NCBI RefSeq assembly: GCF_923868895.1
Contig: NZ_OV350343.1
Location: 2,666,001-2,730,000, forward strand
Direction of reading: 5' to 3'
Length of the DNA: 64,000 nucleotides
DNA from: Halomonas sp. TD01
GTDB lineage: Bacteria > Pseudomonadota > Gammaproteobacteria > Pseudomonadales > Halomonadaceae
The position numbers and the translations under genes were made by a program. The notes under the pieces were generated by a model. The model saw only the letters and a list, made by a program, of their open reading frames with translations, was not told where the DNA came from and made no database searches. Shown one piece after another: positions 37,142 through 46,320 of the stretch. Position 1 is the first letter of the stretch, and the number at the start of each line of letters is the position of its first letter.

Positions 37142-37669
37142 TCACCCCTCGCGCTTTTGTAAGCTGTCGACAGATATCTCGACATCCTGTGGGCGTTGTA
37201 GCACGTTAAGCAGCACAATGGCGCGCTCTTCGCCTTTGCAGCGTTTAAAGACGGCTTCTAAATCTCTGAATGGCCCGTCGGTGATCGTCACTTTTTCCCC
37301 TGCGCAGAAGTAGCTGTGGCTGCCTTCCTGACGGTGCGGCTGTGCACGTAGGGTATCTACCAAGGCGTCCGGCACGGCAATGGGCGTATTGCCAAAGGTG
37401 AGTAGGCGCAGTACGCCACGGGTGGAGCGAATTGGCCGCCAGTTGCTGACGATCTGATCCAAACGAATAAACAGGTAATAGGGGAAAAGTGGTTCGGTCA
37501 CCAGCGTGAGTTTGCCTTGGCGCTTACGTTTGGCGTTAAGTACGGGGTGGAACACCTCGTACCCTTGGTTGGTGAGGTGTTCAGCGGCGCGAAATGACTC
37601 GCCGCCTTTGCATTGAATCACATACCAGCAGGGGTTGGTCCACTTTGCTTGGGTTTCGAGCTCCTCCAT
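37142..37669 (-). CDS. rfaH: RfaH-like transcription antiterminator
   Basis: This 175-residue NusG paralogue should bind elongating RNA polymerase and suppress pausing and Rho termination in long surface-polysaccharide operons. The NGN domain (CWYVIQCKGGESFRAAEHL, VTEPLFPYYLFIRLD, TRGVLRLLTFGNTPIAVP) and the KOW-type C-terminal domain (GEKVTITDGPFRDLEAVF) match E. coli RfaH, including the EPLFP-YLF segment. It is the last gene of the operon, three bases after the oxoamine synthase stop. It probably acts on this ~15 kb operon or on a distant capsule operon. No certain ops element (GGCGGTAG type) was found in the operon leader. Confidence 0.88.
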   Translation of the reverse strand: MEELETQAKWTNPCWYVIQCKGGESFRAAEHLTNQGYEVFHPVLNAKRKRQGKLTLVTEPLFPYYLFIRLDQIVSNWRPIRSTRGVLRLLTFGNTPIAVPDALVDTLRAQPHRQEGSHSYFCAGEKVTITDGPFRDLEAVFKRCKGEERAIVLLNVLQRPQDVEISVDSLQKREG

Positions 37670-37672
37670 AAA

Positions 37673-39007
37673 TCACCCTTTGGCGTTTGCGAGCAGTAGC
37701 GCGAGTGCATCCAGCGTTTGGTCAACATGGGCTTTCGTGTGTTCACAGGAAAGAAAAAAGCGTAGCCGAGCGCTTTTTTCAGGAACCGCAGGATACAGAA
37801 TAGGCTGCACATTAATGTGCTGTGCAAACAGCGCATGAGAGAGATGTGCCGCGAGCGGCGAGCTTCCCACAATAACGGGTACGACGGCAGAGCCAATGCT
37901 GTGGCCGGTGTCCATTCCCCTAGCTTGTGCCTGCTCTAGGAAGTAGCGCGAAATTGTCTGTAACTGGGTAACGCGCTCGGTTTCCTGGGGCATCAATTCC
38001 AGTACTTTAAGCGAGGGAGCAGCCACTTGGGCGGGCATGCCGACGCTATAAAGAAAGCCGGGTGCAAAGTAGCGCAGCGTTTCTACCAGCGCTTTATTGC
38101 CTGCGATATAGCCCCCGCAGCCTGATAGCGTTTTGCTCATGGTGCCCATCCAAATATCAACATCGGTTGGGTCAACCGCAAAGTGCTCTCGTAAGCCTAG
38201 GCCAGTGTCGCCCATGACGCCAAACGAATGCGCTTCATCTACCATCAACCACGCCTGATGGCGCTGCTTTAGTTCAATAAAGCGGGGCAAGTCGGGGATG
38301 TCGCCATCCATGCTGTAAAGCCCTTCGATAACGACAAGTACGCGTTCAAATTGATGGCGGTGACGACTTAACAGGGCGTCCAGTGCGGCGGGATCGTTAT
38401 GGCTGAAAGACATGCGCTTAGCGCCGGAAAGTTGCGCGCCGACTAACGAGCTGTTGTGAATGTACTCGTCGTGAAGCACGAGGTCTTTCGGGCCTAACAG
38501 ATAACCAAGGGTGGACACATTTGTCGCGTGACCGCTGACAAAAGCAACGGCGTCTTCAACACCATAGATGTTGGCGATCGCCTGTTCTAGTTCACCGTGA
38601 ATAGGACGTTCTCCCGACACAACGCGACTGGCCGATACGGATGTGCCGTAGTGAGCCGCTGCATCGGATGCTGCTTGAACAACCCGCGGGTCGCCGGAGT
38701 AACCCAGGTAGTTATAGCTGGCGAAATTGATGCACAAATGTCCATCAATCACGCTGGTGGCACCGGCGAGCCCGTCGTGGACTTTAAAGAACGGGTCTAT
38801 CAGGCCTAGCTGTTTTGCGCCCTGACGCATCATGACTAGCTGTTGATAGCCCGGGTGGGCATCAAATCGTGTAAAGCGCTCGGGAACCGTCCGAGTTGCC
38901 TCAGCGCCTGACGTAGCAGGCGTTTGGGGGCTGGTGGCTCGGGGCGTTGGGCGCTTGCGTGCCTGTTCCAGCAGCTGTCGTTTCAGTTCAGAGCGCTTTA
39001 CGGTCAT
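37673..39007 (-). CDS. PLP-dependent alpha-oxoamine synthase
   Basis: The 444-residue enzyme belongs to the family of serine palmitoyltransferase, BioF and Kbl, which condense an acyl thioester with an amino acid with loss of CO2. The PLP-binding Lys is in TMSKTLSGCGGY (about residue 297); DEAHSFGVMGDTGLG and FASYNYLGYSG are further family marks. An extra ~60-residue N-terminal segment rich in Ala, Pro and Thr precedes the catalytic fold. Its start overlaps the PKS stop by four bases. Since the PKS has no thioesterase, this enzyme probably takes the chain directly from the ACP and releases it as an amino ketone, giving a sphingoid-base-like product. The rhizobial RkpG protein is the nearest functional precedent. 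The amino acid used is unknown. Confidence 0.88.
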   Translation of the reverse strand: MTVKRSELKRQLLEQARKRPTPRATSPQTPATSGAEATRTVPERFTRFDAHPGYQQLVMMRQGAKQLGLIDPFFKVHDGLAGATSVIDGHLCINFASYNYLGYSGDPRVVQAASDAAAHYGTSVSASRVVSGERPIHGELEQAIANIYGVEDAVAFVSGHATNVSTLGYLLGPKDLVLHDEYIHNSSLVGAQLSGAKRMSFSHNDPAALDALLSRHRHQFERVLVVIEGLYSMDGDIPDLPRFIELKQRHQAWLMVDEAHSFGVMGDTGLGLREHFAVDPTDVDIWMGTMSKTLSGCGGYIAGNKALVETLRYFAPGFLYSVGMPAQVAAPSLKVLELMPQETERVTQLQTISRYFLEQAQARGMDTGHSIGSAVVPVIVGSSPLAAHLSHALFAQHINVQPILYPAVPEKSARLRFFLSCEHTKAHVDQTLDALALLLANAKG

Positions 39008-42000
39008 GGTGTCTCGGTGGTCGATGTTGAAGCCGTCTCATTGTTGAGCCCGTCCGCCCCGTGGCGAGCGGCCAGAGAGGCTAACGCATCTTGTGGCGCT
39101 TCTTCAACATCATTGTCATGCTGATGTAACTTTTGAATCAGCACAACTGCCAGCTTGTTCAACGTTGACGCCTCACTCAGCACCATTACCGGTACTTGCA
39201 CATTTAGGCGGTTCTCGATGGCGGTCATCAATTCAACGCCCATGAGTGAATCAAAGCCCATATCGTACACCGAGCGATTAATGTCGATTTTCTCTTCATC
39301 AATCAACAGAATACTGGCCAGTTCTGCGCGCAGTAGGTCGGTAATGGTGCTATGTAACTCTTCGGGCGAAAGGTCGGCCAGTAGAGCACTGATATCGTCG
39401 TCGTGGTCAATGCTGCCATCATCATCGCTGGCGCGGGCAATTTCGTTGAACCGTGGTGCTTGGGCTGTGGGCAAGAAGCGCGCCAGTGCTCCCCACTCAA
39501 GCTCAAGAACACCAAGGCTTGGCCCAGGTGTTAGCAACATTTGCTCGAGCACATTGAGGGCATCATCAGAGCGCAGCGCAGAACCGCCTAAGCGCTCTTG
39601 CAACGCATCTCGTGTGCGCGTGTTGCGTGCCAGGAAACCGACATCTTCAATGGCACCCCAGCGTACACAGGTGGCAGGAAGGCCAGCGGCGCGGCGGCGG
39701 GCAGCAAAGGCTTCTAGCCAGTGGTTAGCGGCAACGTAATTGGCCTGCCCTGGGTTACCAAATAGCGTGGTAGCCGAGGAGTAGAGCACAAAGAAGTCTA
39801 GCTCAATGTCGCGGGTGAGGACGTCCAGGTGACGGGCACCGTCAATTTTAGGAGCCAGTACCTTTTGAATGCGCTCAGCATCTAAGTTGCGAATCAAGCC
39901 GTCGTCGATCACCGTCGCGGCATGCACGATGCCACGCAGCGGGCTAAGTTCGCGTTGGACGCGTCCCATAACGCTCGCTAGCGCATCGTGATCGGTAATA
40001 TCACATGCTGCTGCTAGTACCTTCACGCCTTGGGCTTCGAAGGTTGCGATAGCTGACTGGGCTTCTTCGCTAGCGGGGCCGCTACGGCTTAGCAGGACAA
40101 GCTGACGTGCGCCTTTGCTGACCAGCCATTGGGCAGTTTTTAGGCCAAAGCCACCTAGTCCACCGGTCACCAGATAGCTGGCATCGGCAGCCAGTGTCAT
40201 GGCGCCCGTGCCTAAGAGTTCGTCACGCGGCGGCGCAATAGGTTGTTCGTAGGTGACCACGACTTTGCCGATTTGGCGTGCTTGCTGCATGTAACGGAAG
40301 GCGTCAATCACCTGGCTGTGGCTGAACGCTGTGAACGGCAGCGGACTTAATGTGCCATCGTTAAACAGCGCCATCATTTCACCGAACAGGCGTTGGGTGA
40401 GGGCAGGCTGCACTTTCATCAGCTGATCGGAGTCGATGCCGAAGTAGCTCAAGTTGTTGCGGAACGGGCGCAGGCCAATATGGGTGTTTTCATAGAAGTC
40501 ACGTTTGCCTAATTCTAGGAAGCGGCCAAACGGGCGCAATGCGCGGAGGTTTTGGTTGATCGCTTCGCCTGCCAAAGAGTTCAGTACGATATCTACGCCT
40601 TCGCCTTGAGTGTCCTCTAGGATCTCTTCAGCAAACGTCAGCGAACGGGAGTCGTAGATGCGTTCTTCACCCATGAGGCGCAGGAAGTCGCGCTTCTCTT
40701 CAGACCCGACCGTGGCATAGATGTCGGCACCCAGCCATTGGGCAATTTGCAGCGCGGCGATCCCTACGCCGCCAGCGGCGCCGTGAATCAGTACTTTTTC
40801 GCCAGGCTCCAGGCGTGCCAGATGTTTCAGCGCGTAGTACACCGTAAAGAAGGTGGTAGGAATCGTCGCAGCGGCGGCATAGCTCACGCCTTCAGGCAGT
40901 GGCGCTACGGCATGCTGGCTGGCAATCAGCCGGTCGCTGAAGCTGGCTGGCCCAAAGCCTACGACCGCTTGGCCGGGCGCAATGTGCTGGACATTGGCGC
41001 CAACCGCGAGAACCTCCCCCGAAAACTCAAGCCCTAGGGTTGGCCCGGCAAAGCCATTTTCAATCGCTTCATCGGACAGTAAGCCAAGGGTGTACATGAC
41101 ATCGCGGAAGTTGAGGCCGGTTGCTTTGACGCGAATTTCTACCTCATCTGCACCCAGTTCAGGCAGCGGGCGTGGCCGCCACTGCAGCTGGCGCAGTTGT
41201 CCAGGCAAGGTAAAGCCCAGCGTCATTGCTTGATGAGGCGCAGCGCTTGCCTGTTTCTCTGGATGAGGCGCGGGCAGGGTGCGAAGACGCGTGGCAAACC
41301 GTTCGCCTTCAACGGTTATTACCAGCTCGTTTTCATTATCTGGCATGGCAAGTGACGCTGCAAACGCGTTTAGCGTCGCATCGCTGGGTGTGCCTGGTAG
41401 GTCGATCAGCGTGACGCTATGGCCAACCGCTTCATTTGCTAGCGAGCGGCCAAAGCCCCATAGCGCGGCGTCATCGCCTGTACTGGCATCCTGGGTCGAC
41501 AGCCAAAGCGTGACGCGGCTGCCTTGGCTTTCAAGCCCGCTTGCTTCTAATGCCAGCGACCATTGCTGTGCTGCGTAACAGCGTTGGGTTTGGGCGGTGG
41601 TTGTACTGCCCTTTAGCCCACGTAGGTCAATCACATTGAGTGCGGCAGGTGCGTCTTGGCGTTCCCTCAGCGCTGTATTTAACAGTGCTTGCGGAGTTGC
41701 ATCGCTGACGGTTAGCCATGTGTTGGTCGTGCCTAGCCGCTCTGCAAGTTGGGCGGCGAGTGTTTCGTGCTCAGCGTCAGAGACAATTAGGTGGTATGCC
41801 TCTGCCGCATTTTGAATCGGTAAGTCATCACCTGCTGCGTATTGGGCATGAAGCAGGTAAGCGCCGTTTTCTTCAAGCTCGACTGGCGGCGAAACGCTAA
41901 GGCCTTGGTTGGTTAACCAATCGCGTAGGGTGTCTTGTTCCAGGGCCGTTTGGTCGATGCCTGGTGTGGCCAGCAAATCATCCAGCCAACGGCTGGGGTG

Positions 42001-45000
42001 AACGCTGATCACCATTACCTGAGCACCAGGGGCAAGCTGGGCAGGCAGGGCTTCAATCAGTTGGCGGGTGCGTTCGGGCTGGGTCACGTCCACGCTGATA
42101 AACGCCAGTTGGGCTTTTTCTGCACTGCTAAGCGTGGGCAATGAGTCGTCCAGCGGCTGAACATCTATCAGCGGGAAGCGCTCTTGAAGCTGTTCCGCCT
42201 GATGGCGAGCTGTGTCGCTGGTGGTGATGGCACGGTAGTGGTGCGCATCTTTCGCGATGAGTGCCGTGTTAGCCAACTGTTCGAGCAGGCGCTGGCCAAG
42301 GGCAGGAGCACAAGGGCCCGCTTCCAACAGCTGCACTCGCTGACCGTTGGGCAGCGTGGCTAGCGTGGCCTCCATCAATGCGCCAAGCTCGGCCGCTAGC
42401 ACTTGCCAGCCGTCTTCGCCGATAAGGACGCGGTTAATGCCCGCCAGGTGCTCAGCCGTAATGCCTAAGCTTTCAAGTGTATCGCTGCCGCTGGTGAGTT
42501 GCTCACGGTGCAGCCCTAAGCGGCCCACCATATGAATAGGGGCAAAATAATCGGGGTAATCCTGTACCAGTAACTGCCAAATGGTTTCGGGTGCGAGTTG
42601 ATCTTCGCCACTGTCAACATTAACGCCAGAAAAAGCTTCACTAAGGCTATCAAGTAACGGTGATACTTCTTGGGCATAGCGTTGACCAGTGCTGGCGGCA
42701 AACGCATCGCTTAGCCCTGCTAGTCGGGTGAATGCATTGTCAGGCAATGGTAGTTTTGCCGCGGTCAGCGGGGCAGGCGTTAACTCAACATCCAGGTAGC
42801 TAAAATGCTGATGGTGGGCGCGGTTCAGGCGAATCGCTTTGAAGCGAGTTTCACTGAGTACGGCCACGGCGTTGCCAGCAGCATCATACAGCTCGAAGTC
42901 GGCGGTGAAGGAGTGAGGTGCGCGTTTACCCATCACGGCCCGTGCTAGCACGGGGGCACCGGCTTCAGCGTTAACCTGAATGCGCCCAACGCGAACTGGC
43001 ACGAAGGCTAACTGCGCTGCAAACTCGCTGTGTTGAGCCAGCAGCGGAATAAACATCTGGAAAGCACTGTCCAGAATGCCCGGATGAACGTGCAGCGTAT
43101 CGAGCTGCGACTGAACGCTATCGGATAGGGTAATTTCACCTATGACGCAGTCGCCTTCAATCCAGCCACGGCTAATGGCTTGGAACGCAGGGCCGTAATG
43201 CAGTCCGATGCGCTCGGCCATCTGCAAATGCTCGACCAGGGTATAGTCAGGTGCGCGGTTAGGCAGGCTAGGCACTTGGCGGTTGAGCAAAAAGCCTCGG
43301 CTTTCGCGCATACGGCGAGCAACAGCATTTAGCTGCCATTCGCTGCCGGTTGCAGGCTCGCGGGAGTGGATCGCTAAGCGGCCGTCGTCTGGGTCCAGCG
43401 TTAAGCGCATGGTGCGGCCATTGGGGCCATCCAGAAGCAACGGGGCGCGAATCTCCAGCTCTTCAATGTCTAAAAGCGGAGTGTCTTTCTGCTGCAGGGC
43501 CGCGGCAAGCGTCAGCTCCACAAACCCAGCGCCCGGGAAGACTGCGCCTTCGCCGACGACGTGGTCAGCAAGCCATGGCTGGCGCTTGGTGTCCAACTGG
43601 CTTTCCCAGGTGTGATCCTGCTGCGCCAATGGGTAGCCCAATAGCGGGTGCTGGTAATAACGGGAAAGCAGCCCCTGACCATCGTTAGTGCCTTGCACCC
43701 AAAGCTGGGTGCGTTGCCAGGCGTAGCGTGGCAGCAGCACTCGCTGGCCTTCCACGGGGAAAAAGTGGTGGCTATTAAGCGTTAACCCGCTTAGCAGCAA
43801 TTGGCCAAGGCAGCGAGTTAAGCCGTCTACGCCTGACATATGACGCTCAATGGTGCCTAGCACTAATCCGCTGCGCTCTTGCTGGCGCAGGGACTCGTTC
43901 AGATAGCGGCGTAGGATAGGATGGGCGCCGACTTCCACAAAAACGTTATAGCCCTGCTCAATAAGCACCGTCGCGGCGTTATCAAATAGAACAGGTTCAC
44001 GAATATTGAGCCACCAGTAATGGGCATCCAGTTGTGTGCCTTCACTGATAGTGCCCGTGACGGTGGATACATAAGGAATCGTTGTGGTGCGCGGGCGAAT
44101 GTCAGCCAAGGCTTCTAAAACGCCAGCTTTGATGCTGTCCATGGCGGGGCTGTGAAAGGCGTAATCCAATGGCAGGCGCTTAGCAAAGGTGCTCTGTTCG
44201 CTAAGGGCTGCTTCAATGGCGCTTAGTTGGTCACGGTCACCCGCTAAGGTGATGCCTTTGGGACTGTTAATGCCCGCCAAGCTGATGTTGCTAAATTCGG
44301 GTTTTTCAAGCCAGGGAGCGATCTCTTCCGCGCTCATGGCGACGGCCGTCATTTCCCCAAGGCCACGGGTTTTGCCTTGGTAGAAGCTGCGGTAGTAAAT
44401 AACGTTAACGGCGTCTTCTAGCGTCAGTGCGCCGGACGCCCACGCGGCAGCCACTTCGCCAACGCTATGGCCGAATACGGCGGTGGGCACAATGCCCTTG
44501 GATTTAAGCCATTCGGTTAACGCTACCTGCAGTGCAAACAGTGCCGGCTGAGCGATTTCAGTGCGATCAAAGCGGCCACCGCCGGCTTCTGACTGGTTGC
44601 GGCCCGCCAGCTCGTCACGCAGTGAAAAATCGCCATGTTTCTGGAATAGGGCATCCACACGATCAATGGCATCGCTAAACGCTGGTTCGCTATCCAGCAG
44701 GTCGTGGCCCATGGTTTCCCATTGGCAGCCGTTGCCGTCGTATACGAACACTGGGCCGCGGGCGTTAGCTAAGCGCTCAAGTGTCACAACGCTGTTGGTT
44801 TCACCTTCGGCAAACTGGCTGAGCGCACTGACGGCGGCTTCCGGTGTTTGGGCGAAGCAGAGCGCGCCATGCGTGTGTTGTTCACGGTGGCTGTTCAGCG
44901 TATGAGCAATATCATAAAAAGCATGATCGCTTTCGCGTAAGAAATTCGCTAGTTCGCGGGCATTATCTGCCAGCGCTTCCTGGCTTCGTGCACTAATGCG

Positions 45001-46320
45001 AAGTGGCAGCGGGGTATCGGGCACTTGGCGAGGTGTTGATGCTTTTTCTGGAGCGCTTTCCAGTATGACGTGAGCGTTGGCACCGCCAAAACCAAAGGAG
45101 TTAACGCCAATGACCAAGCGGCCCTGTTTTTTGAGCGCCTGGGCTTTGGTAACAACGCTAATGTTCCACTCATCAAATTTGATACGAGGATTAAGGTTGC
45201 GTATGCCAATCGTGGCGGGCACTTCACGGTGCTGCAGGCTGTAGAGCGCTTTAGCAAGTCCGGCAACGCCAGAGGCCGTTTCTAAATGACCAAGGTTACT
45301 TTTCACTGAGCCAATCAGGAGCGGCGTTTTACGGTGCTTGCCGAGTGCTTCGCCGATAGCACGAGTTTCAATGGGGTCGCCAACGGCGGTGCCGGTGCCG
45401 TGAGCTTCAAGGTAGTCGATCTCGTCCGGCGAAATGCCCGCTTGTTCGTAGGCGCGGCGCATTAAATCAATCTGTGCGCTGGGATTGGGCACGGTGAGGC
45501 CGGACTTGTGGCCGTCAGTGTTAACCGCTGAGCCTGCTACCACGGCTAGGATATTATCGCCATCGGCCACGGCTTGATCATAATCTTTTAGCAAAAATAG
45601 CCCGGCGCCTTCTGAACGCACGTAGCCATTGCCGGCTTCATCGAAGACTTGGCAGCGCCCAGTGGGGGAGAGCATGCTGGCCTTCGAGAAAATAATAAAA
45701 CCATACGGGTGCAGGTGCAGGCTTATGCCCCCCGCCAGCGCCATGTTGGTTTCGCCGCTGCGAATTGATTGGCACGCTTGATGGAACGCGACCATAGAAG
45801 ATGAGCAGGCGGTATCCAGCGACATGCTGGGGCCATGCAGATCAAAGACGTAAGAAAGCCGGTTAGACGCAATACTTGAGGTATTACCTGTCGCGGTAGA
45901 GGCATCAATCGCTGACATGTCATCGGCCAGGCGATAGGAGTAATCAAGGCTGGCGACGCCAAGGAAAACGCCGCATTGGCTGCCGCGGAGGGTGCTGGGC
46001 ACGATGCCCGCGCTTTCCATGGCTTCCCAGGTAAGTTCTAACAGCATGCGCTGTTGCGGATCCATGTTCGCCGCTTCACGGGGCGAAATGCCGAAAAACT
46101 CTGCGTCGAAGCCGCTGATATCGCCCAGGCTACCCGCGGCAAACGTGACGCTGGTGCCAGGGTGGCGTTTGTCAGGATGCCAGAAAGCATCGTGGCTCCA
46201 ACGGTCGGGGGCCACTTGGGTGACGAGGTCTTTTTCGGCTTGCAGGTCCTGCCAGAACGTTTCAGGTGTGGTGCCGGGGAAACGATGGGCGGCGCCGATA
46301 ATGGCAACGCGTTTAGTCAT
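39004..46320 (-). CDS. Highly reducing type I polyketide/fatty-acid synthase, KS-AT-DH-(MT-like)-ER-KR-ACP
   Basis: The 2438-residue one-module synthase has a ketosynthase (1-425: DTACSSS with the active Cys, EAHGTGT, KSNLGHLE), an acyltransferase (about 530-840: FGHSVGEVAAAW), a dehydratase (about 905-1190: DHVVGEGAVFPGAGF), and a central region (about 1270-1560) that may be a dead methyltransferase, its glycine loop reading LLEAGPCAP. An enoylreductase follows (about 1740-2050: LNFRDVMYTLG, IHGAAGGVGIAAL), then a ketoreductase (about 2070-2260: TGGLGGFGL, YSSATTLFGNPGQANYVAAN) and an acyl carrier protein (about 2325-2400: GFDSLMGVEL). All reductive sites look intact and there is no thioesterase, so a saturated chain built iteratively and handed to the adjoining oxoamine synthase is likely. 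Organisation and neighbours resemble rhizobial RkpA. Confidence 0.93.
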   Translation of the reverse strand: MTKRVAIIGAAHRFPGTTPETFWQDLQAEKDLVTQVAPDRWSHDAFWHPDKRHPGTSVTFAAGSLGDISGFDAEFFGISPREAANMDPQQRMLLELTWEAMESAGIVPSTLRGSQCGVFLGVASLDYSYRLADDMSAIDASTATGNTSSIASNRLSYVFDLHGPSMSLDTACSSSMVAFHQACQSIRSGETNMALAGGISLHLHPYGFIIFSKASMLSPTGRCQVFDEAGNGYVRSEGAGLFLLKDYDQAVADGDNILAVVAGSAVNTDGHKSGLTVPNPSAQIDLMRRAYEQAGISPDEIDYLEAHGTGTAVGDPIETRAIGEALGKHRKTPLLIGSVKSNLGHLETASGVAGLAKALYSLQHREVPATIGIRNLNPRIKFDEWNISVVTKAQALKKQGRLVIGVNSFGFGGANAHVILESAPEKASTPRQVPDTPLPLRISARSQEALADNARELANFLRESDHAFYDIAHTLNSHREQHTHGALCFAQTPEAAVSALSQFAEGETNSVVTLERLANARGPVFVYDGNGCQWETMGHDLLDSEPAFSDAIDRVDALFQKHGDFSLRDELAGRNQSEAGGGRFDRTEIAQPALFALQVALTEWLKSKGIVPTAVFGHSVGEVAAAWASGALTLEDAVNVIYYRSFYQGKTRGLGEMTAVAMSAEEIAPWLEKPEFSNISLAGINSPKGITLAGDRDQLSAIEAALSEQSTFAKRLPLDYAFHSPAMDSIKAGVLEALADIRPRTTTIPYVSTVTGTISEGTQLDAHYWWLNIREPVLFDNAATVLIEQGYNVFVEVGAHPILRRYLNESLRQQERSGLVLGTIERHMSGVDGLTRCLGQLLLSGLTLNSHHFFPVEGQRVLLPRYAWQRTQLWVQGTNDGQGLLSRYYQHPLLGYPLAQQDHTWESQLDTKRQPWLADHVVGEGAVFPGAGFVELTLAAALQQKDTPLLDIEELEIRAPLLLDGPNGRTMRLTLDPDDGRLAIHSREPATGSEWQLNAVARRMRESRGFLLNRQVPSLPNRAPDYTLVEHLQMAERIGLHYGPAFQAISRGWIEGDCVIGEITLSDSVQSQLDTLHVHPGILDSAFQMFIPLLAQHSEFAAQLAFVPVRVGRIQVNAEAGAPVLARAVMGKRAPHSFTADFELYDAAGNAVAVLSETRFKAIRLNRAHHQHFSYLDVELTPAPLTAAKLPLPDNAFTRLAGLSDAFAASTGQRYAQEVSPLLDSLSEAFSGVNVDSGEDQLAPETIWQLLVQDYPDYFAPIHMVGRLGLHREQLTSGSDTLESLGITAEHLAGINRVLIGEDGWQVLAAELGALMEATLATLPNGQRVQLLEAGPCAPALGQRLLEQLANTALIAKDAHHYRAITTSDTARHQAEQLQERFPLIDVQPLDDSLPTLSSAEKAQLAFISVDVTQPERTRQLIEALPAQLAPGAQVMVISVHPSRWLDDLLATPGIDQTALEQDTLRDWLTNQGLSVSPPVELEENGAYLLHAQYAAGDDLPIQNAAEAYHLIVSDAEHETLAAQLAERLGTTNTWLTVSDATPQALLNTALRERQDAPAALNVIDLRGLKGSTTTAQTQRCYAAQQWSLALEASGLESQGSRVTLWLSTQDASTGDDAALWGFGRSLANEAVGHSVTLIDLPGTPSDATLNAFAASLAMPDNENELVITVEGERFATRLRTLPAPHPEKQASAAPHQAMTLGFTLPGQLRQLQWRPRPLPELGADEVEIRVKATGLNFRDVMYTLGLLSDEAIENGFAGPTLGLEFSGEVLAVGANVQHIAPGQAVVGFGPASFSDRLIASQHAVAPLPEGVSYAAAATIPTTFFTVYYALKHLARLEPGEKVLIHGAAGGVGIAALQIAQWLGADIYATVGSEEKRDFLRLMGEERIYDSRSLTFAEEILEDTQGEGVDIVLNSLAGEAINQNLRALRPFGRFLELGKRDFYENTHIGLRPFRNNLSYFGIDSDQLMKVQPALTQRLFGEMMALFNDGTLSPLPFTAFSHSQVIDAFRYMQQARQIGKVVVTYEQPIAPPRDELLGTGAMTLAADASYLVTGGLGGFGLKTAQWLVSKGARQLVLLSRSGPASEEAQSAIATFEAQGVKVLAAACDITDHDALASVMGRVQRELSPLRGIVHAATVIDDGLIRNLDAERIQKVLAPKIDGARHLDVLTRDIELDFFVLYSSATTLFGNPGQANYVAANHWLEAFAARRRAAGLPATCVRWGAIEDVGFLARNTRTRDALQERLGGSALRSDDALNVLEQMLLTPGPSLGVLELEWGALARFLPTAQAPRFNEIARASDDDGSIDHDDDISALLADLSPEELHSTITDLLRAELASILLIDEEKIDINRSVYDMGFDSLMGVELMTAIENRLNVQVPVMVLSEASTLNKLAVVLIQKLHQHDNDVEEAPQDALASLAARHGADGLNNETASTSTTETP

